Assembly (NCBI GenBank): GCA_037176905.1
Contig: JBBBWG010033174.1
Location: 1 to 40,296, forward strand
Length of the DNA: 40,296 nucleotides
From: Azolla pinnata
Taxonomy: Eukaryota; Streptophyta; Polypodiopsida; Salviniales; Salviniaceae
Reading direction: 5' to 3'
Shown here in pieces: positions 21,758-30,777 of the stretch. The notes under the pieces were generated by a model, which was not told where the DNA came from, searched no databases, and worked only from the letters and a program-made list of their open reading frames with translations. A program made the position numbers and the translations under genes. Every line of letters begins with the position of its first letter. Position 1 is the stretch's first letter.

Positions 21758-23360
21758 ACATTAGCATTGCGCAGTTCAGCTCAATGACTTGGTGCTATAA
21801 CAGAGAAAGATTTTCAGGTAATGTATTCTCTTTGATTGCCATGATAATCCACATTCACCAACAGAAACCACATTATTATGATGAGCCTCTTGTGTATGAT
21901 GTATAGTTGGTTCAATATATCCAAGTTGTAAAAATAAAGTGCCGTCTGAACTTGCAAATCAGCTAGGCAAGATGCAGTACCTCTAGCAGCCCATCTTATC
22001 AATGAACATATTGGTTTCGGCCTATGATTTGAGCTGAATGATCCTGCTATAAAATGTCTGAAAAAGTCATGTTTCCTCATGGACATTGTTATGATATGGT
22101 GGCCAATTTCAATTGCTCAATGGATGGAAACGTAGTTATCGGTTTCTCATCCCAATTCCCAACTGATGTACACAGCATTGTACTGCATAAATTCACTCTT
22201 TATGTAGAAGCTCTATAGGAGCTCGAAAAATCACGAGAGAATGGAACAATCCTAAAGTAACCGCTAATAACGACTTTTACATCTCTATGTTCGGGTTTAT
22301 AGATAGTGTGTGATTGAGAGATCCACCATAGCCATGTGAGAACTAATTTGATGTGTTTTTGGCTGCTGTTCTCTTCTTACTCTCACGTTTTTATGTCAGC
22401 AATGCAGTTTATTCAGAGATAAGTCACTTTGTTCTCGATCTGGCTAGATCCACTCACCAGGTGCTTTGGATTGAGCATTTTCTGCCTTTACAAGTGCCTA
22501 ATAATAATTGATGGAAACAAACAAGTGCACAACTGAAATAGTTTACTTTACTTCGATGTTGAGCTGAACAAAATTCAGAAGAACTAGGAAGGTGAGCAAT
22601 CAAAACCCAATTCTCATAAGAAGGGAAAACGTGAATCGAATCAAGAGTCCATTAGAACCTGAATCGTAATGCTCAGTAGAACTTGCACAGCTTGAACGGA
22701 AAGAAGTGGTCAAATAATGTATTCCTTTATAACCCCATATCTTCTGTTGTCTCTCTTAAGATGTGTTTGAGCCTAGTGCCTAACACAAAACCCTTGTGAA
22801 CACAAATTGAAATAATTCATTCACGAGTGCAAAGAAAAAAGAGAAAATGACTTGAGAAAAAACCAACAAATATTCTCAAATCAAGTTGTCATCTACTTCA
22901 ATTAAGTCCTGATTACTGTCAAAACCTTTTGATTTCTAATGTTCATTCTTTCAAATTGTTGTCTTTGTATTCTACCTAAAATATAAAGATTGGGTACTTG
23001 TATCAAAATCAGCTTAAAACATGAACTAGTGCAGCCCCTAGGCCAAGAGCTAAAGTTTCTAACATCATCGGAATAGAGTGAAAGAAAATTGAGAGACACG
23101 ACATATTAGCCAAAATTTGTCTGGTAGAAACAAAAAAGAATCCTAATTCAGGTGAGACATGAGAAACCAATTTAGATGAAATGAAGTATATGTATGCGTA
23201 GGGCTAAGTGGATGCTTGCTAGCTATTGGCATGGTGAAAATGACATTTTGGCAGTCAAGTGGTGACAGTTACAACCAAATAAATGAACTGAGAATATATA
23301 TTGTGCTGATGTAAAGGTCGGAGAAAGAATAAATGACAGCACAACAGTCTAGCATCAGGT
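21758..23360. other. Intergenic region between convergent MTP5 and PPR genes
   Basis: No coding sequence is recognised. It contains the 3' UTR of MTP5, the second copy of the 125-bp repeat and, on the right, the 3' flank of the minus-strand PPR gene. Confidence 0.5.
22354..22478. repeat. 125-bp repeat, copy 2 (downstream of MTP5)
   Basis: It matches 16788-16912 at 124 of 125 positions, in the same orientation. The copy lies about 600 bases past the MTP5 stop codon. Confidence 0.95.
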
Positions 23361-26210
23361 TCAAGCTAAGAGTTTGATTGCATCTCTCCCATATGTCTCC
23401 TTTGCTAGTGAATGATGGCTGCCACCATCTCCAATACAAAACGAATGAACATTTCCATTTGCATCGATGAAAATACTGCTCTCGGCTCTCTTCCAAGTGG
23501 CTGCTTGGACTCTCAAAGCTTCGACCTTATCAGCATCCTGTTGCATTCCGGCATCTGCATAGATATTAGCCATGATAACATAATATACACCATAGCCACA
23601 ATCAAGCCGCACAGCTTGATCAAAGGCATACCTCCCAAGCTCTACATTCCCCCACTTCCGACAAGCGCTCAGTATTGAGAGCCAAACAGGGGGGTAAGCC
23701 ACACAGCATTCCTGTTTCACCATTGACAGGGCCTTATCAAAAAGTCCTGCGCATGCAAAAGCATCCACCATACACGTATGGTGCTCTACACTAGGTGTTA
23801 TTCCATATTTAGAGCTCATATGCCCAAAGTACAACTCGGCCTCGTCTACTAGGCCCGAATGGCAACATGCATTAAGCAGGCAAAGAATGGTCACAGAGTC
23901 TGGTAGGAGGCCTTTCATATGACATAATTGTTCAAAACACTGCACTGCTTCATGACCTTGCCCTTGCTGGGCAAAACCTGCGATCACTGCATTCCACGAG
24001 GCCACAGTTTGCACAGGCAGGTCATTGAGTAGTATTTGATGAGCTTTCTCTGGTAGTCCACACTTGGCATACATATCCACCAAAGCAGTCCCGAGCACAG
24101 TATCTTCCTCAAGCAAGCCCTTATTGATAACCTCGTAATGTATTTGTTTGCCTTTACCAATAGCTCCTACACTACCACAAGCCTTAAACATGCTAGCAAA
24201 AGTCATTCCATCTGGAAGGAAACCTTCATTCTGCATTTGTCCAAAGCACTTCAATGCTTCATGGCCTAGCCCATCATGTGCATATCCAGCAATAAGTGAA
24301 TTCCACGAGACTACATCCCGGTCAGGTAGCTCAATAAGAAACCTTTGTGCATTTTCAAGCAAACCACACTTTGCATACATATCAATCAAAGCATTATCGA
24401 GCATTATGTTCTTCTGCATCAAACCTCTTCGAATGATTTCATTGTGAACTCGTTTCCCTTCATCAAGATATCCAATGCAGCCAGCAGCCTTCAATGCACA
24501 AACAAAAGTCACAATATCAGGACAAAGGCCCTCTTTCTGCATTTGCTCAAAGCAATCGAGTGCTTCATAACCTTGACCTTCTTGGGCATACCCAGCAATG
24601 AGTGCATTCCACGATGCTACATCTCGAACAGGGAGCATATCGAGGACTTCTCGTGCTTTTACAAGCATATTACACTTAGCATACATATCCACCAAAGCAT
24701 TCCCAAGCACAATGTTTTCAGCTAGAAGACCTCGAGACACAATTTCACCATGTAGTTGCATACCTTTCTGAATTGCTCCAGTACTTCCACAAGCCTTCAA
24801 TATACAGACGAATGTAATTGCATCAGGAGATATGCCTTTGCTTTGCATCTGCTGAAAGCAGTGCAAAGCTTGATAACCTTTGCCTTGTTGGGCATATCCA
24901 GTGATCAAAGTTGACGACGAAGCCGAATCTTTAAGGGGAATCTCATCAAGTACTTCCTGTGCTTTTGCAAGCATACCACATTTAACATACATATCCACCA
25001 GAGATGTACCAAGTACTATGTTTTTGTCCAGCCAACCTGAACCAACTATTTCATTGTGTATTTCAATCCCCTTTGTTATTTCTCCAATACTCCCGCAAGC
25101 CTTCAAGATGCTAGTGAAAGTTACAGTGTCTGGAGACAAACCCTCCTTCTGCATTTGTTCAAAGCAGTTTAATGCCTCCTCACCTTGCCCTTGCTGGGCA
25201 TAGCCAACTATTAATGAATTCCAAGAAACTACATCTCTAATGGGAAGCCCAATGAGCACTTCTCGTGCTTTTCCAAGCAAGCAGCATTTGGCATACATAT
25301 CGACCAAAGCATTTCCAAGAATGACACTTTTCTCAAGCAAACCACCAATCATCACAATCTCATCATGAAGAGCTTTTCCTTTGTTGATAGACCCGGTACT
25401 CCCACAAGCATTGAGGATACAAGTGAAGGTAACTAGATCTGGTGAAAGGCCTTCATTTCTCATCCGATCAAAACATTCTAGAGCTAAGCCACCTTGCTTG
25501 TTTTGGGTATATCCGGAAATAAGTGCATTCCAAGTGACCACATCACGGAAAAGAAGCTCATCTAGTACTTCTTGTGCTTTCGCAAGCATACCACACTTCG
25601 CATACATATCCACCAGAGCCGATCCTAGAATAGCATTTTTCTCAAGAAAACCTCCTCTTGTAACAATGTCGTCATGAATCTGTTTACCCTTTGCTATAGC
25701 TCGGATCTGACCGCATGCCTTTAGAATGCATGTATAAGTTATAGCATTTGGGGATATGCCTTTCCTTACCATTTGATCATAACAATTCATAGCTTCATAA
25801 CCTTTCCCTTGTTGGGCATACCCTCCAATAAGAGCGGACCAAGATACTATATCTGGACTAGCGAGCTCATCAAAAACTTCCTTAGCTTTTGTAAGCATAC
25901 CACATTTAGCATACATGTTGATCAAAGTGCTAGCTATAAAAGGACTTTTTTCAAGCAATCCTTGCTTCACTATGACATCATGTAGACTTTTCCCCTTGTG
26001 CAAATCTTTGTGCTTAGTACAACACTTGAGCATTTCTATGATAGTAAAGTCTTCATTTGCTGCTAAAGCTGCATTAATATCCTTTACAATGTTATCATTT
26101 TCTGTCCAGAATTCAGCATGAGTGGGGATTACAGCCTCTTTCCTTACAAGCTCCATCATGACCCAACATGGATTATGCAACCCATGAATCCACAAAGATT
26201 CCTTGGTCAT
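23361..26210 (-). CDS. PLS-class pentatricopeptide repeat protein, E+ type without DYW, 949 aa, intronless
   Basis: PLS-class PPR proteins bind organellar RNA, usually to specify C-to-U (in ferns also U-to-C) editing sites. About seven successive P-L-S triplets of about 100 residues each run from about residue 55 to 840, marked by DMYAKCGMLAKA, then RDVVSWNALI.GYAQ, then GLSPD.VTF.CILKACGS. The tail has E motifs (WLSILSACRKWGNVELGRYAF, split over two helices) and an E+ region (KRAESSIFIDANGNVHSFCI). It then ends at GRDAIKLLA with no DYW deaminase. E+ proteins are known to recruit a DYW deaminase in trans. The first ATG of the open frame is at 26210. The frame stays open 93 bases further up to a stop at 26304-26306 but has no ATG there. 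The first 50 residues are not clearly a transit peptide. A unit near residue 400 reads KDSASSSTLI, losing the conserved Trp. Confidence 0.9.
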   Translation of the reverse strand: MTKESLWIHGLHNPCWVMMELVRKEAVIPTHAEFWTENDNIVKDINAALAANEDFTIIEMLKCCTKHKDLHKGKSLHDVIVKQGLLEKSPFIASTLINMYAKCGMLTKAKEVFDELASPDIVSWSALIGGYAQQGKGYEAMNCYDQMVRKGISPNAITYTCILKACGQIRAIAKGKQIHDDIVTRGGFLEKNAILGSALVDMYAKCGMLAKAQEVLDELLFRDVVTWNALISGYTQNKQGGLALECFDRMRNEGLSPDLVTFTCILNACGSTGSINKGKALHDEIVMIGGLLEKSVILGNALVDMYAKCCLLGKAREVLIGLPIRDVVSWNSLIVGYAQQGQGEEALNCFEQMQKEGLSPDTVTFTSILKACGSIGEITKGIEIHNEIVGSGWLDKNIVLGTSLVDMYVKCGMLAKAQEVLDEIPLKDSASSSTLITGYAQQGKGYQALHCFQQMQSKGISPDAITFVCILKACGSTGAIQKGMQLHGEIVSRGLLAENIVLGNALVDMYAKCNMLVKAREVLDMLPVRDVASWNALIAGYAQEGQGYEALDCFEQMQKEGLCPDIVTFVCALKAAGCIGYLDEGKRVHNEIIRRGLMQKNIMLDNALIDMYAKCGLLENAQRFLIELPDRDVVSWNSLIAGYAHDGLGHEALKCFGQMQNEGFLPDGMTFASMFKACGSVGAIGKGKQIHYEVINKGLLEEDTVLGTALVDMYAKCGLPEKAHQILLNDLPVQTVASWNAVIAGFAQQGQGHEAVQCFEQLCHMKGLLPDSVTILCLLNACCHSGLVDEAELYFGHMSSKYGITPSVEHHTCMVDAFACAGLFDKALSMVKQECCVAYPPVWLSILSACRKWGNVELGRYAFDQAVRLDCGYGVYYVIMANIYADAGMQQDADKVEALRVQAATWKRAESSIFIDANGNVHSFCIGDGGSHHSLAKETYGRDAIKLLA

Positions 26211-26261
26211 TTTCTGCTTAAAATCTGGTGATGTGGGGCTATACTGTACTTTCAAAACAAG

Positions 26262-26263
<2 letters not shown>

Positions 26264-26303
<40 letters not shown>
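26264..26303. repeat. (CT)n microsatellite in the PPR 5' leader
   Basis: Twenty uninterrupted CT units, GA on the gene's strand, start 54 bases before the PPR ATG. The repeat is in the probable 5' UTR. Confidence 0.95.
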
Positions 26304-26305
<2 letters not shown>

Positions 26306-27671
26306 AAAAGACATTAATATAACTTCCTTCCTTTTTCTCTCTTAAGAAGAAGAAAGGACTGACCTTTGCGTGACGATTGTCATACCATAGCCATGAATTT
26401 TGGAAGTAATCCTTCCATAAGAGGTTCATCTTCTGATAACACTCGATGCTGCTACCATTTGGTTTCATCATCCATCTCTGATTAGTATAACCTACTTCTG
26501 TATTGATAGAGTTGAATGAAATACTTCATCGGTGCTGCCCTGAAAACATGTACCAAAACAGCATGCAAGTATTTCAGTCACTGTTTCCAGTATTACATAA
26601 GAAAAAAGCATACATTATTGCATTCCATGAGGTCAGAACGTCCTATGAGAATAAAAGAGAAGAAATATGTATCAACAGGTAACACCTCTGAACAACCTGG
26701 CAGAGATTACCATCAGTTTTTCCCAGCACATCAGTGCAAGTGAGTCATTATGTACGTGAAAAGTGGGTAATGTTCAGAAGGTTTCTCAATTAACTAGAAT
26801 GAATGTGTTCTACCCCCAGAAAATCTTAAAATTATATTCTTGACCCTATTAACAAAATGTGTCTTCAGAACCATGACGACTCTAAGTATCTTAATGTCTT
26901 CGCCACAGTGGGCGAGATCAATTAACTGGATCGTGTGCATTTGTAACCATAGGATGCAAACTATGTATGACGGGCAGAAAATGCTGTTGTAGTATGTCCA
27001 AGGACATGTTTCAGGTGTCCAAGCAGGGTCCTCACCTCAGATAATGATTCTTGATAATAATATTCTTAAAGCTATTTTACTTTCTTGTTCAAGTAACAAT
27101 TTGCAATATTGGCATCGAATTGATGTTAAATATGCTCTCTTTTTGCAGTTGGATCATTGCATTCATTCCTTGTATTAGCAACTCATTGGTGAGGGCTTTG
27201 TCACACAGATGATATTGTTGGTACTATAATAGAACGGCATAGATTGATTGCTCCAGGCTCCAGCATGCCAAACTATGTGAGAGGTGTACTCCAGATTTAT
27301 TAAATGGGTCCCATTTCGGGTAGCTACTTTGAAACAGAACTATGAAGACATTATGCAACGCAAATTACAAATCTTTTGTTGCCATATGTATGGTTCATGC
27401 ACACAGCTGCGTGCCCTACACATCCTTCGCACAAGAAATGTAAGACCTACGTTACTATCACGGTGGAGAATAATCATGCCTCTCCCAAACATGCGTCATG
27501 CAAGGCTTTGACTCCTACCCTTCTGCAGCAATGAAGAGACGATAAGAGGAAGAATCCACTGCATGTCTACTACAATGCACATCTCTTGAAGCAATAATCA
27601 AAAGCCGTGAGACAAAAAGAAACATCACTTACATATACAAGGTGCAATCCTCTCCATGGGCAATACTGTAC
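26304..27671. other. Region upstream of PPR, no gene recognised
   Basis: No protein family is recognised on either strand, although this is where further CTR9 exons would be expected if the fragment to the right were intact. It probably includes the PPR promoter. No strong repeat is visible. Confidence 0.5.
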
Positions 27672-28211
27672 CTGGACTTGAACCTTCCTCCAAAATCTGT
27701 AAAAACTCTCCGACTTTGCCTTGCCTGAAATATCCTCTCTATAATAAAGCAAGGCAAACAGGAAAGAATTAGCGTGACCCACAGTGTTACCTCACTGAAA
27801 AAGCTGAAAGAAAAACACAATGGCGAAGATCACATCTGCAAGATATATGCATGTGTTGCCTCATGAAAGCATGGACAAGTACTGATGAACAAGTAAATTG
27901 GTCATCAGCGATGGAGAAAATCCATGATTCAGACAGGAGAAAACTTGCTGTTATGATGAGGCCGGAGCTAATGACAGGCATAATATGCCATGCAAACATG
28001 TCAGTCGTCCAAAGTGACAAAACACATACCAGTTATTACTTGGGCATGGGATCGTATGAAAGTCGAAGAAGGGAGGAGAGGGCTTACCACGAAGAATGTC
28101 GACTGCGTCCCGGGGAAGGAGGTCGAGGTCCACGCGCACCTCCTCCTCCTCCTCCTCCTCCTCCTCCTCCTCCTCCGACGGGTTGTGGACGGGGATGTAC
28201 ACGCACGCCAT
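27672..28211 (-). pseudogene. CTR9 (VIP6/ELF8) 5' gene fragment, two recognisable exons
   Basis: CTR9 is the TPR subunit of the PAF1 transcription-elongation complex. Exon 1 (28211-28088) opens MACVYIPVHNP, then a run of 12 Glu coded by GAG triplets, then VRVDLDLLPRDAVDILRG, the typical CTR9 N-terminus, with donor G|GTAAGC. A second exon (27738-27672, acceptor TATAG, donor AG|GTACAG) reads RGYFRQGK then VGEFLQILEEGSSP, the next conserved CTR9 block. The usual intervening segment (EQAPLDLWLI-like) is not found in the 349 bases between them. Exon 1 ends in phase 1 while the next begins in phase 0, so direct joining shifts the frame. No further CTR9 exon is recognisable to the left before the PPR gene, although the family is about 1000 aa. 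An Arg-Gly replaces the usual Arg-Glu. Best read as a truncated, decaying duplicate. A very large intron carrying the rest elsewhere cannot be excluded. Confidence 0.65.
28138..28177. repeat. (CTC)n microsatellite encoding poly-Glu
   Basis: About twelve CTC units on the + strand read as GAG in the CTR9 fragment and give its poly-glutamate run. Other CTR9 proteins have only a few acidic residues here. Confidence 0.9.
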
Positions 28212-28244
28212 CGCCGTCGCTCTGTCTGTGTATGTTCAGCTGTG

Positions 28245-28590
28245 GCGTAGTGATGATGATGATGCTGGTGCTGATGCATGATGCCGCTTGAGATGATGAC
28301 GATGGTGGTGGTGCTGATGCATGATGCCGGTTGAGATGATGACGATGGTGCTGATGCTGATGGTGATCATGGTTGTGGCGATGGTGATGATGGTGGTTGA
28401 TATGGTGATGATGGTTGTGCTGAGGATGATGATGGTGGTGGTGATGGTGGTGATGGTCATGGCTCTGATGCTGATGGTGATTCTGATGGTGCTGATCGTC
28501 GTGATGGTCATGGCACTGATGGTGATGGTGATTCTGATGGTGATGGTGATTCTGATGGTGCTGATTGTCGTGATGGTGACCGTCAAATGT
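28245..28590. repeat. ATG/GTG imperfect triplet repeat upstream of the CTR9 fragment
   Basis: Mixed GATGGT, GATGAT and CTGATG words over about 345 bases. It contains a near-exact duplication of about 50 bases starting GCTGATGCATGATGCCG (first at about 28270, again at about 28312). Long open frames over it are poly-His/Thr/Ile or Met/Val and are not genes. Confidence 0.85.
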
Positions 28591-29156
28591 TGAAGGATGT
28601 CCACACGTGTTTGATATTAACAGGAAATTTCCAAATTCATCAAGGGGGTTAGATACAACCTTTGTCATTGTCGTGTGTATTTTACTAGTCAACTTTCAAA
28701 GTGAAATTTCATTATAAAAATGATGTAAAACGCTTCCAAAACATAGATCTTTGTACTAATTTAAAGGGCTAACTATTATGAATCTAACAATTGAAACAGC
28801 AATAGAGAATATTAGAGAGAAAAGAATGGACCAATGGTGATTAACCACACCAACTACCCACGAGCAAGGGACGAAAGACGAATTTGAAGTATCATATGTG
28901 TCCCATACCACATATTATTAGGTGGAATTATACCTCAAAAGCTTGATAGGTATGGATATGATAACAGAGAGTCTAGTTTTATCAAGAGAGTTTTCAAAGT
29001 GTCTCGAGATGCCGTCATTAAAGGAAATAAATAGTCCTTTTTTTATAGGTAAAACTTTTAGGTTCCTTGCCTACTAAGTGCGTTAGCACATGTCTAGTGA
29101 CCATAAGGGTTTGTCCCAGTCTCAGGATAACCACTTATCAGGTTGCCCAATTCTCA
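28591..29156. other. Intergenic, no feature recognised
   Basis: Moderately AT-rich unique sequence without convincing coding potential. It may include degraded retrotransposon sequence continuing from the gag relic to its right, but no motif supports this. Confidence 0.4.
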
Positions 29157-29745
29157 CTAGTCTTTCGTATCCACCGCCTTCGAGAACAATAGGACGTTGT
29201 CTCCATCGAGAACTCGTTGATTAGCACTCGGAAGCCGGTTGCACTTCTGGTTGCATTCCGCATATACTCCCAACACATACAAATTCTTCTCTTTTTTCTC
29301 GATCCAATTCATCAGCGTGTCCCGTGTCATTCTTGACGCATCTTCAAGCATGTATTCAGCAAGAAACGCCTTCTCGAACTCTACCCACGATGTGTGCTCA
29401 TTTTGTATCTCCATGACTCACTCTCGGATCCTTGATTCTGCCACGTGCTTGAAGCTAGAAATCTACTTAAGATCTTGGATATCCCTCTGCTGCATCTCAT
29501 TCTGATATGTAACAAGGAAATCTATGATGTTCTTTCCACTGAATCGACGAACTATCTCCACAGTTCGATCAATTGCCTTGTCGATTAAAGCCTCCTAATC
29601 TCTCGCTTTCCGCATAAATTCCACGATGAAGACCATGCCTTTCGTTGATTCCTCTCCTTGAGTTCCACTTATCGAAGCCATCATCGCACTTGATATCCTC
29701 CTGCCGCCTCGTTTCACATCGGGTTCAGCAAAGATGTTGTGAAAA
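29157..29745 (-). mobile_element. Decayed gag of a Ty3-type LTR retrotransposon
   Basis: Read on the minus strand, the frame gives a capsid-like sequence interrupted by at least three stops: a segment with VRRFSGKNIIDFL near 29540, then WVEFEKAFLAEYMLEDASRM and DTLMNWIEKKEKNL near 29290-29390. The W.EFE.AFL..Y pattern, followed by a helix-rich acidic segment, is usual for plant retrotransposon gag. No protease, reverse transcriptase, zinc knuckle or LTR was identified nearby, so it is a fragment. Confidence 0.55.
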
Positions 29746-30100
29746 TATGACTAGAATGTGTGAAAGTTAAGGCGGGACCCCGAGGTCTTCGACAAGAGGA
29801 TACTAGAAATCGTGTGTTTATAACTAATAAACTAGCTAGAAGATCGAAGTTTCAATAATTTTCAATAGCAAATGATAAAGAAATTACAATCTATCCCAAG
29901 ATTGGGATTGTAAAAGTACTTGGCTTAGTGAGATTAACGGATTAGGGCTTCTGAGAGTTTAGGGTTTGAGAGATTTAATTTGGATTAGGATTTTCAAAGA
30001 GATAAGATTCAGATTCTGAGCAATTAGGGATCTTCCTTCTAGAAGTCAGGGTTTGGACAAAGAAGTATTGAATGGAGTCGTGATCGATGGCCTGTCAAAA
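29746..30100. other. Unassigned flank between gag relic and minisatellite
   Basis: No gene is seen. The stretch contains a GTTTAGGGTTTGAG word (about 29957-29970) and other TTAGGG-like words, too few and too imperfect for a telomeric array. Part of it could be retrotransposon leader or LTR. Confidence 0.35.
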
Positions 30101-30720
30101 AGTCCTCTTGATTTGGGCAGACTCCTCCCGACTTGGGCAAACCCCTCTTGATTTGGGCAAACTCATGCTGACCTAGGCAGACTCCCCTTGACTTGACTTG
30201 GGCAAACCCCTCTTGATTTGGGTAGACTCCTCTTGACTTGGGCAGACTCCTCTTGATTTGGGCAGGTTCCTCCTGACTTGGGCATACCCCTCTTGATTTG
30301 GGCAAACTCTTGTTGACTTGGGCATGATTTGGGCCAAAAACTCCAAGCGACTTGCGCAACCGCCTCTCTTTATTTAGACTTGGACAGACTCCTCTGACAT
30401 GGGTCAATCCATGTTGATTTGGGCAGAGCCCTCTTGACTTGGCCAAACTCCTCTTGACTTGGATTTGGATAGACTCCTCTTGATTTGGGCAAAATCGTGC
30501 TAACTTGGGGAGACTCCCCTTGACTTGGGTAGACCCCTCTTGACTTGGGCAGATCCCTATTGACCCCTCTTGACTTGGGCAGATCCCTCTTGACCGCCTC
30601 TTGACTTGGGCAGATCCCTCTTGACCGCCTCTTGATTTGGACTTGGGCAGACTCCTCTTGATTTGGATTTGGGCAGACTCCTCTTGATTTGGATTTGGGC
30701 AGAGTCCTCCTGATTTGGGT
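30101..30720. repeat. 20-bp minisatellite, about 30 copies, upstream of LIN1
   Basis: The unit is close to CTCTTGACTTGGGCAGACTC, with TTGAT/TTGAC and AGACTC/AAACCC variants and a few 6-bp insertions. Because 20 is not a multiple of three, every frame reads through a 20-residue pattern rich in Pro, Ser, Gln and Arg. These frames are by-products, not genes. The array ends 57 bases before the LIN1 ATG. Thirteen + strand copies contain TTGACC or TTGACT, the W-box core bound by WRKY factors. Confidence 0.9.
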
Positions 30721-30777
30721 GTTCTCATTTTCCTCGTTTTCCTGCACAGGCACCGACCGACTCAGACAGAAGAAGCC

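Noticed and set aside
27570-27640. A CTR9-like LLIIAS piece that could be the missing exon
   Set aside because: It lies downstream of the later CTR9 block, out of order, and matches over only a few residues.
28084-28692. 202-codon His-rich open frame on the minus strand
   Set aside because: It is produced by the ATG/GTG repeat and overlaps the start of the CTR9 fragment in another frame.
29940-30060. Interstitial telomeric repeat, from TTTAGGG-like words
   Set aside because: Only one clean TTTAGGGTTT word with scattered partial matches; not a tandem array.
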